Assembly: GCA_023457495.1 (NCBI GenBank)
Contig: JAEWLQ010000020.1
Location: forward strand, 1-19,744
Direction of reading: 5' to 3'
DNA: 19,744 nucleotides
Origin: Pseudomonadota bacterium
GTDB taxonomy: Bacteria; Pseudomonadota; Gammaproteobacteria; Steroidobacterales; Steroidobacteraceae
Every line of letters begins with the position of its first letter. Position 1 is the first letter of the stretch. A program made the position numbers and the translations under genes. Under the pieces are notes generated by a model that did no database searches, had not been told where the DNA came from, and saw nothing but the letters and a program-made list of their open reading frames with translations. Shown here one piece after another: positions 1 to 7,565 of this stretch.

Positions 1-1230
1 GCATCGGCCAGACCCGCCGCACCACCCGCGAAAGCCGCGCAGCCGGCTCGACCCGCCGCCCCCGCGGCGCGCCCAGCCGCACCCCCCACCGGGTCGGCCA
101 CGACACATCCCCAGCGCATCAGCGGCAGCGTCGAATCCGATTCCATCGCATTCGAGATCTCCGATATCGACCCGAAGGCCCTGCTCAAACCCTCCGCGAA
201 GCAGGCGCCTGCGCCCGCGGCGGCGGAGCCGAAGCGTCCGGACCTGCGGGTGATCCAGACCGACCGTCTGCCGAAGCCCAATTTCAAGGCGCCGCCGCCT
301 GCGCCGGAACCCGATGACATCCCCGAGCTGATCCAGGACGACCCGATCGCCGATCAGGAACCGGATACCGAGGTCGCGGCGGAGGAAGTCACGACGGAAG
401 TGGAAGCGCTGGTCGACGTCGACAGCAACATGAACGTCGAGCCGGAGTACATCGACGAGACCCCCGCGCTCAGCGCCGGACCGGGGCAGTTCGAGTTCTA
501 TGGCCAGATCTATGAGTTGCACGCGCAGCAGCTCGTGAAGCTCAAGGGTACGGGCGGCACGAAGCGCTTCGAAGTGCTGGTGCGCGACGCGCATGCGGAC
601 AATGAATTCGGCGTGGCGCCCGAGCGCGTCGTGCAGGACGTGCACGATCCGAGCGCGAACTCGGATCTCGACCGCATCGTGGTCGAACAACTCGTGGCCT
701 GGCTCGGCACGCATCGCCAGGTGTGGGAAGGCGATCCGGCGAGCTTCTCCGTGAACGTCGGCATGGGCACCATCGCCGATCCCAAGTTCGCGAGCTTCGT
801 CGCGACCGCGCTCAAGACACACAAGGTTCCCGCGAAGGTGCTCGGCTTCGAGGTCAGCGAAAAGTCCTGCATCGAGCAGGTTCGCGACGTCGACATGTTC
901 GTCCAGGCCTGCGAAAAGCTCGGCTGCCACGTGGTGCTGGACGACTACAGCTTCCATCACAACACCTTGCGCTGGCTCGGCTCGTCGGCGCTCAAGTTCC
1001 TCAAGCTCGATCCGAAGATCACCAGCGTGGCGATCAAGGAACGGGTTCCCCAGGCGCTGGTCGTGGCGATCTGCCAGGCCTCGAAGGTGCTGGGGTTGTC
1101 GTGCGTCGCCAAGCGCGTGGATACGCCGGCGGTGCGCGACTGGCTCTCGGCCGTGGGCCTCGACTACGCGCAGGGCTTCCTGCTGGATCAGCCCCGCGCA
1201 CTGATGAGCCTGGTCGACGCGGCCAAGTAG
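1..1230 (+). CDS. EAL-domain protein, degenerate, 5' end outside the window
   Basis: The frame is open from base 1, so 409 residues of a longer protein are visible and the real start lies upstream; the GTG at 250 is internal. Residues 1-160 are a Pro/Ala- then acid-rich low-complexity linker. Residues about 163-409 form an EAL (cyclic-di-GMP phosphodiesterase) fold. Compared with active EAL enzymes, the first Glu (EVLVR, residue 191), the Asn of SVN (252), the Glu of FEVSE (284), the DD pair (314-315), the Lys of LKLD (335) and the Gln of QGF (392) are kept. The AEGVE motif, which supplies the general base, reads AKRVD (370-374). The DDFG loop reads DDYS. I infer a c-di-GMP binding or scaffolding protein rather than an active phosphodiesterase. 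No GGDEF domain is visible in this part. The downstream kinase gene starts 82 bp later on the same strand. Confidence 0.85.
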   Translation, partial: ASARPAAPPAKAAQPARPAAPAARPAAPPTGSATTHPQRISGSVESDSIAFEISDIDPKALLKPSAKQAPAPAAAEPKRPDLRVIQTDRLPKPNFKAPPPAPEPDDIPELIQDDPIADQEPDTEVAAEEVTTEVEALVDVDSNMNVEPEYIDETPALSAGPGQFEFYGQIYELHAQQLVKLKGTGGTKRFEVLVRDAHADNEFGVAPERVVQDVHDPSANSDLDRIVVEQLVAWLGTHRQVWEGDPASFSVNVGMGTIADPKFASFVATALKTHKVPAKVLGFEVSEKSCIEQVRDVDMFVQACEKLGCHVVLDDYSFHHNTLRWLGSSALKFLKLDPKITSVAIKERVPQALVVAICQASKVLGLSCVAKRVDTPAVRDWLSAVGLDYAQGFLLDQPRALMSLVDAAK

Positions 1231-1312
1231 CCCGCCCGCAAATCACGACGAGACGAGCGCGCCAAGCGCCAGGCCGTTTGTCCGCTCAGCGCGGCTCCCG
1301 TACCTTTGCGCA

Positions 1313-2383
1313 ATGGCCGCCCAGGTAGACCCCCTGCGATACAACCGCGAAGCGCTCTTCTGGGTGCTGCATACCGGCGCCTGGACCGGTTGGGTCATTT
1401 CTCAGCTCCTCGGCGCGCTCGTTTACGAGAAGTTGGGTGGGTATCCCAAGGTCATCGTGGTGGGCGCGGTTTCCGGATTCCTGCTGAGCCTCGGCCTGCG
1501 CTACATCTGCCGCTGGCTGTGGAACCGGCCGCCGGCCGTGATGATCGGCGGCGTCGTGTTGTCGTGTTACGTCCTCGCGCTGTGCTGGCGCGTGATGATC
1601 AATCTCGCCTACCGCCAGTTCGTCGAGCCGGAGTGGGAGATGAAGACGTTGATCGAGATCTTCGGCGGCGCCGTGACCTCGACCTACATCTATCTTTCCT
1701 GGGCGCTCGCGTATTTCGGGATCAAATACTACGAATCGATGCTGCGCGAGCGGGAAAAAACGCTCCGCGCCAATGCGCTCGCCCAGGAGGCGCAGCTCAA
1801 GATGCTGCGCTACCAGCTGAACCCGCACTTCCTGTTCAACACGCTGAACGCGATCTCGACACTCATCCTCGACAACCAGAACCGCACGGCGAACCAGACC
1901 GTGCTCAGGCTGTCGGAATTCCTGCGTTACACGCTCGACCAGGATCCGATGAAGAAGGTGACGTTGCGGCAGGAGATAGAGGCGCTGAACCTCTACCTGA
2001 CTACCGAGAAGCTGCGTTTCGGTAATCGTCTGAAACTCGAATACGCGGTCGAGGAGCCGGCCATGGACGCGCTCGTGCCCAGCCTGCTGCTGCAGCCGCT
2101 GATCGAGAACGCCGTGAAGTACGCGGTATCGCCGTCCGAGCGGGGCGGCACGATCCGCGTGGAAGGCCGCACGCGCGGCTCGATGCTCGAGCTCGCCGTG
2201 GCGGATGACGGACCGGGCTGCAATGGCCAGCCGGTTCCGAGCGGTGGTCGCGGCGTCGGTCTGCGCAATACCCGGGAACGGCTCGCGGTTCTCTATGACG
2301 ATCAACACCGCTTCGCGACCATCGACAACAAGCCGGGCCTGCGCATCGAGCTCGGCTTGCCGCTCCAGGTGAGCGCGGCATGA
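1313..2383 (+). CDS. LytS/AlgZ-type membrane sensor histidine kinase
   Basis: A 356-residue sensor kinase of the His_kinase (LytS/YehU/AlgZ) class, which phosphorylates a LytTR response regulator. Four hydrophobic segments (about 22-38, 47-65, 76-96 and 114-138) make an N-terminal membrane sensor region with no large periplasmic domain. A short coiled segment (140-165) leads to the phosphoacceptor motif QLNPHFLFN with His172. The ATPase part has the N-box (Asn266 in QPLIENAVKY), the DDGPG box (298-302) and the glycine-rich lid GRGVGLRNTRERL (312-324). Length and architecture are normal for the family. The stop codon overlaps the start of the response regulator by 4 bp (ATGA), so the two are translationally coupled. 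The resemblance to Pseudomonas FimS/AlgZ is by architecture only and the stimulus is unknown. Confidence 0.93.
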   Translation: MAAQVDPLRYNREALFWVLHTGAWTGWVISQLLGALVYEKLGGYPKVIVVGAVSGFLLSLGLRYICRWLWNRPPAVMIGGVVLSCYVLALCWRVMINLAYRQFVEPEWEMKTLIEIFGGAVTSTYIYLSWALAYFGIKYYESMLREREKTLRANALAQEAQLKMLRYQLNPHFLFNTLNAISTLILDNQNRTANQTVLRLSEFLRYTLDQDPMKKVTLRQEIEALNLYLTTEKLRFGNRLKLEYAVEEPAMDALVPSLLLQPLIENAVKYAVSPSERGGTIRVEGRTRGSMLELAVADDGPGCNGQPVPSGGRGVGLRNTRERLAVLYDDQHRFATIDNKPGLRIELGLPLQVSAA

Positions 2384-3207
2384 ACGCCCAGCCTCAGCGG
2401 AAACTGCGGACCCTGCTGGTCGACGACGAGGCATTGTCGCGGCGCGGACTCGAGTTGCGGCTGCGCGTCGCGGCGGACATCGATGTCATCGGCCAGTGCA
2501 GCAACGGCCGCGAGGCGCTGAGCGCGATCCGCGAGCTGCGCCCGGACCTCGTTTTCCTGGATATCCAGATGCCGGGGCTCTCCGGCTTCGATGTGCTCGC
2601 CGACCTGCAGCCCCACGAGCTGCCGATGATCGTGTTCGTGACGGCCTACGACCGCTACGCGGTGCAGGCTTTCGAGGCGCGCGCGATCGACTATGTGCTC
2701 AAGCCGGTGGACGACGCGCGTCTGGCGGCGACGCTGCAGCATGTGCGGGAGCTGTTCGAGCAACGCACCGCGATCGCGGAACGCAATCAGCTCGTGAACC
2801 TGCTCGCGGACCTGCGCGGCAGCGGCGAGATCGAGCCGGGGGAGCCCGCCAGGGCGCCCGAAACGGCACCCGACTGGCTACCCATTCGCAACGGGCGGGA
2901 AACCGTGCGCGTGCAGGTGCGGGACATCGAGTGGGTGGATGCCGCCGGCGACTACCTGTGTATCCACGCGTTGGGCAATACGCACATCCTGCGCGCGACC
3001 ATGCGCGAGATGGAATCGCTGCTGGACCCGCGGCTGTTCCAACGCGTGCACCGCTCCACCATCGTGAACCTCACCCGCGTGAAGTCGCTGCGCGCGCACA
3101 TGAACGGCGAGTACTTCCTGCGCCTCGAAGGCGGCCAGGAACTGAAGCTCTCCCGCACCTACCGCGACAAAGTCGAGTATTTCCTCAAGCGCCCGAGGGC
3201 CCACTAG
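2380..3207 (+). CDS. LytTR-family response regulator (AlgR-type)
   Basis: A 275-residue cytoplasmic response regulator. Residues 8-125 are a receiver domain with the acidic pair DD (15-16), phosphoacceptor Asp61 (FLDIQMPG), the conserved Thr of VTAYD and Lys of LKPVD. After a linker (about 130-160), residues about 163-270 are a LytTR DNA-binding domain, recognisable from DIEWVDAAGDYLCIH, FQRVHRSTIVNL and the final LSRTYRDKVEYF. The gene starts inside the kinase stop codon and is surely the partner of that kinase. LytTR regulators bind imperfect direct repeats upstream of targets; no such site was identified here. The gene ends 3 bp before a 30-bp inverted repeat that probably ends the transcript. 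Confidence 0.94.
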   Translation: MNAQPQRKLRTLLVDDEALSRRGLELRLRVAADIDVIGQCSNGREALSAIRELRPDLVFLDIQMPGLSGFDVLADLQPHELPMIVFVTAYDRYAVQAFEARAIDYVLKPVDDARLAATLQHVRELFEQRTAIAERNQLVNLLADLRGSGEIEPGEPARAPETAPDWLPIRNGRETVRVQVRDIEWVDAAGDYLCIHALGNTHILRATMREMESLLDPRLFQRVHRSTIVNLTRVKSLRAHMNGEYFLRLEGGQELKLSRTYRDKVEYFLKRPRAH

Positions 3208-3210
3208 GTC

Positions 3211-3300
3211 GGTGCCGGGTGAGAAAAGACTGAGTTAGCTCGCGGTGGTCGTTCTCCGGCACGCCGCCGAAGCTAACTCAGTCTTTTCTCACCCGGCACC
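3211..3300. repeat. Perfect 30-bp inverted repeat filling a convergent intergenic gap
   Basis: Bases 3211-3240 and 3271-3300 are exact reverse complements over 30 bp, starting GGTGCCGGGTGAGAAAAGAC. The stem can continue inside the 30-bp spacer: 3243-3248 pairs with 3264-3269, with one G-U pair in RNA form, leaving a loop of about 15 nt. The element starts 3 bp after the response-regulator stop and ends 6 bp before the stop of the opposite-strand gene, so it occupies essentially the whole gap. It has no U-tract on either strand. It may be a bidirectional transcription end or mRNA 3' stabiliser, or a genome-dispersed palindromic element of the REP or MITE type. No second copy was seen in this window. 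Confidence 0.9.
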
Positions 3301-3306
3301 TACCCT

Positions 3307-4839
3307 CTACCAGGTGTAGCGGACGCGGTAGCGGACGATGGTCTCGCCGTCCTTGGCGACCTTCACGGGGAAGGTGATGGTCCGTGAGTCTTCCTTCTCG
3401 AAGTTGTGCGTCTTGGTCAGGATCTTCCAGTTGCTCCAGCGGTAGAGGTTCTCCTTCACCACCACTTCGACGGGCTGCGACTTGTGATTGCGCAGCTTCA
3501 CTTCGATTTCTTCCTCCATCCACTTGGCCTTCGTGTCGACCGCGAAATCGACCTGCCGCCGTTCGCCGACGACATCGAAGGCCGAGCCGAGCTTCACGCG
3601 GACGTTCTCGTCCTTGGGCGTGTGATCGATCTTGTCCTCGCCGATGAACTCGAGGCTGCCGTCGGCACTGTCGAGCTTGGAGACGCGCAGACGCCCCGCC
3701 GGCAGCGGCACGCCGAGTCCGAACTGCTTGTCGTTCTTGAACTCGAGGTACACGTCCACCTTCTTGTTCATCGCCGAGCCCGCGTCGCGGTTCACGTACG
3801 GATCCGGGTACATGAACATCTGCGGCGCGCCGTAATACATCAGGATCTTCTTCGCCGGAATCTTCTTCGCCTGGTCGAAGAGCTCAATCTGCTTGGTCGA
3901 GTTGTTCGGCAGCGTCGTCGGCCGGCCGAGCGTGTACAGGTGGAACTCGAAGAAGTCCTTCTGCGTGAAGCCAGCGTCCATATCCGGCGCCGCCGCGGCC
4001 TGCATGAGCACCTCGCGCCGCATCTTGTAGTCGACCGCGGGCTCGACGCGATGCACGTCCCCCGCGACGAGCTTGAGCTTCGCGTTCTCGAACGCCGCGC
4101 CCGACATGTTGATGATGCTCACCCAGGCCGACATGTCGAGCAGACCGCTGTTCGCGTCCGCGCCTTCGTCGAACACCAGGTTGTAATCCGCCCACCAGGT
4201 GATGCCGCCGGTCTGGTAGGTGACCCGCGTCTTGTGCGTGCCACCCGCCCGCGACGACACATCCCACACCAGCGTCGGTTTCGTGTTGAAACCACCCGGC
4301 AGTTCCGGGAAACGCACGCTCGAATACGCCGGCAGCGTGTAGATGGCGCCGTCATTGCCACGCAGCACGATGCCATCCGTCGCCGAGAGCAGCGTGCCAC
4401 TCACCTGGGTCACGCTGTTGCCGACGGTCTTGTCGACCGTGATCGGCTTGTCGATGAACTTCAGCAGCAGCTTCTGGGTGCTCACGAGATCGAACTGGAA
4501 ATTCTGCTCGAGCACGCGAGTCGCGGGGTCCGTGAGCGAGGTGAAGGTCACCGTCGTCGGATCGATCAGTGCAGCGACCTCGGTGAAGGAAAGCTGCGAA
4601 CGCCCCTGCTTGAGCTTGAGCTCACGCTCATCGCGAACCAGCGCGTATCCCGGCACTGACATCGCATTCGGGACACCCTGCCCCGGCATCGGCCGATACA
4701 GCTCCGCGGATATCCCACCCGGCTGCGCGGCGCTGTAGATCGTGATCGCTGTTTGAGAGTCGGCGGCGATGGCCTGCACGGTGACGCCCAGGCAGGCGGT
4801 CGCAATGGCCTTCGACAGCGGGTTCTTCAGGGTCTTCAT
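3307..4839 (-). CDS. Exported DUF4139-domain protein
   Basis: A 510-residue protein whose N-terminus (MKTLKNPLSKAIATACLGV, then AIAADS) is a signal peptide with probable cleavage near residue 26. The reading frame extends further upstream to 4920, but the ATG at 4839 is preferred because it begins the signal peptide and has GAGG 10 nt upstream. The mature protein has an N-terminal region with SVPGYALVRDERELKL, then a beta-rich DUF4139-like domain (TYQTGGITWWADYNLVF, VSIINMSGAAFENAKLKLVAGD) and a C-terminal half with VDVYLEFKND and VEVKLRNHKSQPVEV, ending FPVKVAKDGETIVRYRVRY. That end motif is typical of these envelope proteins. The family's biochemical function is not established. The gene is monocistronic and convergent with the response regulator. 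Confidence 0.85.
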   Translation of the reverse strand: MKTLKNPLSKAIATACLGVTVQAIAADSQTAITIYSAAQPGGISAELYRPMPGQGVPNAMSVPGYALVRDERELKLKQGRSQLSFTEVAALIDPTTVTFTSLTDPATRVLEQNFQFDLVSTQKLLLKFIDKPITVDKTVGNSVTQVSGTLLSATDGIVLRGNDGAIYTLPAYSSVRFPELPGGFNTKPTLVWDVSSRAGGTHKTRVTYQTGGITWWADYNLVFDEGADANSGLLDMSAWVSIINMSGAAFENAKLKLVAGDVHRVEPAVDYKMRREVLMQAAAAPDMDAGFTQKDFFEFHLYTLGRPTTLPNNSTKQIELFDQAKKIPAKKILMYYGAPQMFMYPDPYVNRDAGSAMNKKVDVYLEFKNDKQFGLGVPLPAGRLRVSKLDSADGSLEFIGEDKIDHTPKDENVRVKLGSAFDVVGERRQVDFAVDTKAKWMEEEIEVKLRNHKSQPVEVVVKENLYRWSNWKILTKTHNFEKEDSRTITFPVKVAKDGETIVRYRVRYTW

Positions 4840-5138
4840 GTATGCGGAAACCTCGAGATTCGGACAGGTTTTCAACGTGGCGGACGGGCGGCCCGGTCTA
4901 ACCGCTCCAGCACTGAGCAAACTGCGAACTGCGTCGCATCATGGCCGGGGTCCAATGAATGGAATGTGAACCGGTACAGCGGCATCCAGACATAGGAATC
5001 GCAGCATATCCGGGTGCGATCCTGCGGCACCAATGGCAGATGTCGACCCGATTGGCGCCTGGCGTTCCTGCGTCGTGTACGGGTCGCAGGCGTCGAGCAG
5101 GATAAGTCGTCCCTCAGTGTGCGGAACCTTGGACCCCG
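4840..5138. other. Divergent intergenic region with one short inverted repeat
   Basis: About 300 bp between the DUF4139 gene (leftward) and the single-pass membrane protein gene (rightward). It must hold the promoters of both. I could not find a convincing sigma-70 -35/-10 pair in either direction. An imperfect inverted repeat lies at 4995-5022, where ATCGCA (4998-5003) faces TGCGAT (5015-5020) across an 11-nt spacer and is flanked by GGA and CC. That is an operator-like shape, but nothing else supports a role. No other structure was recognised. Confidence 0.4.
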
Positions 5139-5900
5139 ATGGAAGCTGCGAATCGTATCGATTCCTCTGGTGTGAACCGGACGCCCGGCGCGAGCCCGGC
5201 GCCGCCGGCGATGGACCGTGAATTCATCATCAAGAATCAGATCGTCGAGCGATATCTCGCCGGCCGTCTGCCGCCCAAGGGCGTCACCGATTTCGAAAGA
5301 TTGATCCGCGCGCGCCCCGAGCTCGTCGAGGAGATCGGACTGCCCGAGCGCGTGAACGCGGGACTGCGACTGCTCGATACCGCCGGCATCGCCGAGCCGT
5401 GGGCCGAGAAAGAGAAGAAATTCTGGGAGAAGCCGATCTTCGGCTTCATCGCCGCGGGCCTCGCCGCCGCCGCGCTGATCGGCTGCGTGGTGCTCGCGAT
5501 GCAGGTGTCGTCGCGCGATTCGCAGATCGCGAAGCTGCAGACGGAGAACCGCGAGCGCCCGATCGCACCCTCGACTTCCAAGCGAAGGATCATCGTCGAG
5601 CCGACCCGCAATGGCCCGCCCGCGCAGGCCCGGGTCACGATCAACCAGGGCGACTTCGCGGAAATGAAGGTCAACATGTCGTGGACGAAATTCACGATGT
5701 TCAAGGTGTCGATCGACCGCGTCGACCAGGGTCGTGTCGCCGAGATCGACGGGCTCACCAAGGACTCCAACGGGCACGTGCGCGTTTCGCTGAATGCCGG
5801 CGCGTTCGGACCCGGCCAGTACCTGGTGACGATCGAAGGCCTGAACATCCGCCGCGAGAGCCTGCCGATGGGCTGGTTCAAGTTCGCGGTCACGCGCTGA
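5139..5900 (+). CDS. Single-pass membrane protein, anti-sigma-factor-like, function unknown
   Basis: Up to 253 residues. A cytoplasmic helical segment (about 28-90; IVERYLAGRLPPKGVTDFE, then ARPELVEEIG) is followed by one membrane helix (about 99-121), a short coiled stretch (127-140) and a periplasmic domain of about 100 residues rich in beta-type sequence (ARVTINQGDFAEMKV, ending GPGQYLVTIEGLNI). This layout is that of anti-sigma factors, but no Cys/His zinc motif and no adjacent ECF sigma gene are present, so the call is by layout only. The start is uncertain. ATG 5139 has only a weak GGA upstream, and its first twelve codons have low GC in third positions. ATG 5211 (MDREFIIKN) begins exactly at the recognisable domain and may be the true start. 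The gene is convergent with the metallophosphoesterase gene, 6 bp away. Confidence 0.7.
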   Translation: MEAANRIDSSGVNRTPGASPAPPAMDREFIIKNQIVERYLAGRLPPKGVTDFERLIRARPELVEEIGLPERVNAGLRLLDTAGIAEPWAEKEKKFWEKPIFGFIAAGLAAAALIGCVVLAMQVSSRDSQIAKLQTENRERPIAPSTSKRRIIVEPTRNGPPAQARVTINQGDFAEMKVNMSWTKFTMFKVSIDRVDQGRVAEIDGLTKDSNGHVRVSLNAGAFGPGQYLVTIEGLNIRRESLPMGWFKFAVTR

Positions 5901-5906
5901 TTCGCG

Positions 5907-7565
5907 TCACGGCCTCAAGATCACCTTGTCGATGATCCGCGGCTGCGTCGCACGCGGATCGTTCGCTTCCATCGTCGTCTCACCATTGCGGCTCGCCGCG
6001 CGCCAGCGCCGCGGCACCGTGTCGATCGCGATCGAGTAGATCGTCAATGCGCCACTCGCGTCGATCCGCAGGCGCAGCCACTGCTTGAAATCCTGGATGC
6101 GCAGCGCGGAGAACGCCTCGTTCGAGTGTCTTCCGAGGAAGCGGACCGAGACGAGCAGATAGAGGCCCATGATGAACCCGCCGACGAGGCCGCCCAGCAC
6201 GAAGGTGATCAGGCCGGACGTCAGCAGCTGCACGACGCTGCCAAATCTCATGTGCAGCAGGTTCTCCGTGGCGAGCAGCGACAGCCAGCCGACCAGGAAC
6301 GCCGCCGCCAGGTGCGCGAGTGCGTGCCCGAACCCGCCGAGGATGCGCCACCAGCGCGCGTGGGTGTCGGTGAAGAAGATGAACGAGGCGATGATCCCCA
6401 CGAGCCACATCCCGTTGAGCGGGTCGCGGACGCTGGCGTTGATCGACCGGCTGAGCGCGGTCGAGAGGTCGACGATGTCGGCGGCCTCGAGACTGGCCGA
6501 TGCCAGCCACGCGGATATCGCGTAGAGAAACGCGGGCAGCCACATGAACTTCGGGTTGCGGAACGGAAAGCGCAGATTCCGCCACGACAGCGCGCGCGAG
6601 GTGCTCTCGTCCGGGTAGACCGCCTTCTGCACGAACCCATCGCGCAAAACGTGCGTCTGCGGCGCGTGTGTCGGATGCAGGAACGCGCCGCCGCCGCCGG
6701 AGGTGATCTTCTGGATGCCTTCCGCGTTTTCGTGGCGCTTGTAGAAGTGCAGATCTCCGGTCAGGTACACGCTCACCTTGCGGTGCAGGACCTGACTTTC
6801 GAGGAACTGCCGCGTGGATTCCTCCGCGTAGTTCTCGTGACTCGGATAGGCATCTTCGAGGATCCAGCGCGGCTCCGGCACGCAGGCGATGATCTTCGTC
6901 CTGTCGTCGAGCAACGCGACGACCTTCTTGAAGTACTGCAGCTGGGGCTCGTCGAGCTCCTGGCCCAGCTGCAGGTCGATCGCGAACAGCCACCAGTCGG
7001 CGGGCAATTTCAGCGCGAAGTAGCTGCGCGTCTGCCGCGTGCGGCAGTTCGCGAAGCCACGCTCGGGCCGGCAGAACGTACGCGAAAACGCGATGAGGCT
7101 GTCGTACCAGTCGTGGTTGCCCGGGATCGCGAACAGGTCCGGACGCGCGCGCCCCGCAAAGGCCATGCGGTATGGGGTTTCCGTTCGCGTGTCGTATTCC
7201 GCGCGCGTCGGATAGGGATAGACCTCGTCGCCACCGAAGATCAGCACACGGCCGGGCTGCGTCCGCACTCGCGTTCCGTCGACGTCGGCGACTTCGAGCT
7301 CGGGCCGCGCAATGGCGTCCGCAACCGCGTAAGTCGGATTCCAGCCGTCGCCGATATCGGCCACGTAATCGAGCCAGAAGTCGCCGGTCACGTCCGAATA
7401 GTCGAACTCGTTCTGCGGCTGGCTCGCGAGCGCTTCGATGAGCCGCGTGTCCGAATGGCGTCCGAAGATGTTGGCGATCGCGACTAGATAGGCCGAGTGC
7501 GTGAGCACGCGCGGGTCGAACCATCCGACCATCGGACGGCGCCGCGGCGTGCCCTGGTCTTTCAC
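5907..7565 (-). CDS. Membrane-anchored metallophosphoesterase
   Basis: A 552-residue protein with a calcineurin-type metallophosphoesterase domain at residues 60-305. Candidate metal-binding motifs are ADIGDG (69-74), FGGDE (110-114), GNHDW (149-153) and TGDLH (269-273); a classical DxH is not seen and ADIGDG stands in its place. At least four hydrophobic helices follow (about 341-357, 384-399, 411-432 and 447-472), then a cytoplasmic-type tail of about 80 residues. The substrate is unknown. Two starts are possible. The GTG at 7565 overlaps the ybbP stop by 4 bp, which suggests coupling, and is used here. The ATG at 7532 would remove 11 residues. The open frame continues to 8150 but only as antiframe sequence within ybbP. 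It is the last gene of the ybbA-ybbP cluster. Confidence 0.82.
   Translation of the reverse strand: MKDQGTPRRRPMVGWFDPRVLTHSAYLVAIANIFGRHSDTRLIEALASQPQNEFDYSDVTGDFWLDYVADIGDGWNPTYAVADAIARPELEVADVDGTRVRTQPGRVLIFGGDEVYPYPTRAEYDTRTETPYRMAFAGRARPDLFAIPGNHDWYDSLIAFSRTFCRPERGFANCRTRQTRSYFALKLPADWWLFAIDLQLGQELDEPQLQYFKKVVALLDDRTKIIACVPEPRWILEDAYPSHENYAEESTRQFLESQVLHRKVSVYLTGDLHFYKRHENAEGIQKITSGGGGAFLHPTHAPQTHVLRDGFVQKAVYPDESTSRALSWRNLRFPFRNPKFMWLPAFLYAISAWLASASLEAADIVDLSTALSRSINASVRDPLNGMWLVGIIASFIFFTDTHARWWRILGGFGHALAHLAAAFLVGWLSLLATENLLHMRFGSVVQLLTSGLITFVLGGLVGGFIMGLYLLVSVRFLGRHSNEAFSALRIQDFKQWLRLRIDASGALTIYSIAIDTVPRRWRAASRNGETTMEANDPRATQPRIIDKVILRP

Noticed and set aside
1286..2434. 382-residue minus-strand reading frame opposite the histidine kinase
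   Set aside because: The composition (Arg/His/Glu/Gln-rich) is typical of antisense shadows in high-GC genes, and the plus strand has a complete kinase.
3406..4659. 417-residue plus-strand reading frame opposite the DUF4139 gene
   Set aside because: Antisense shadow: no motif, His/Arg/Leu-rich, while the minus-strand frame has a signal peptide and domain.
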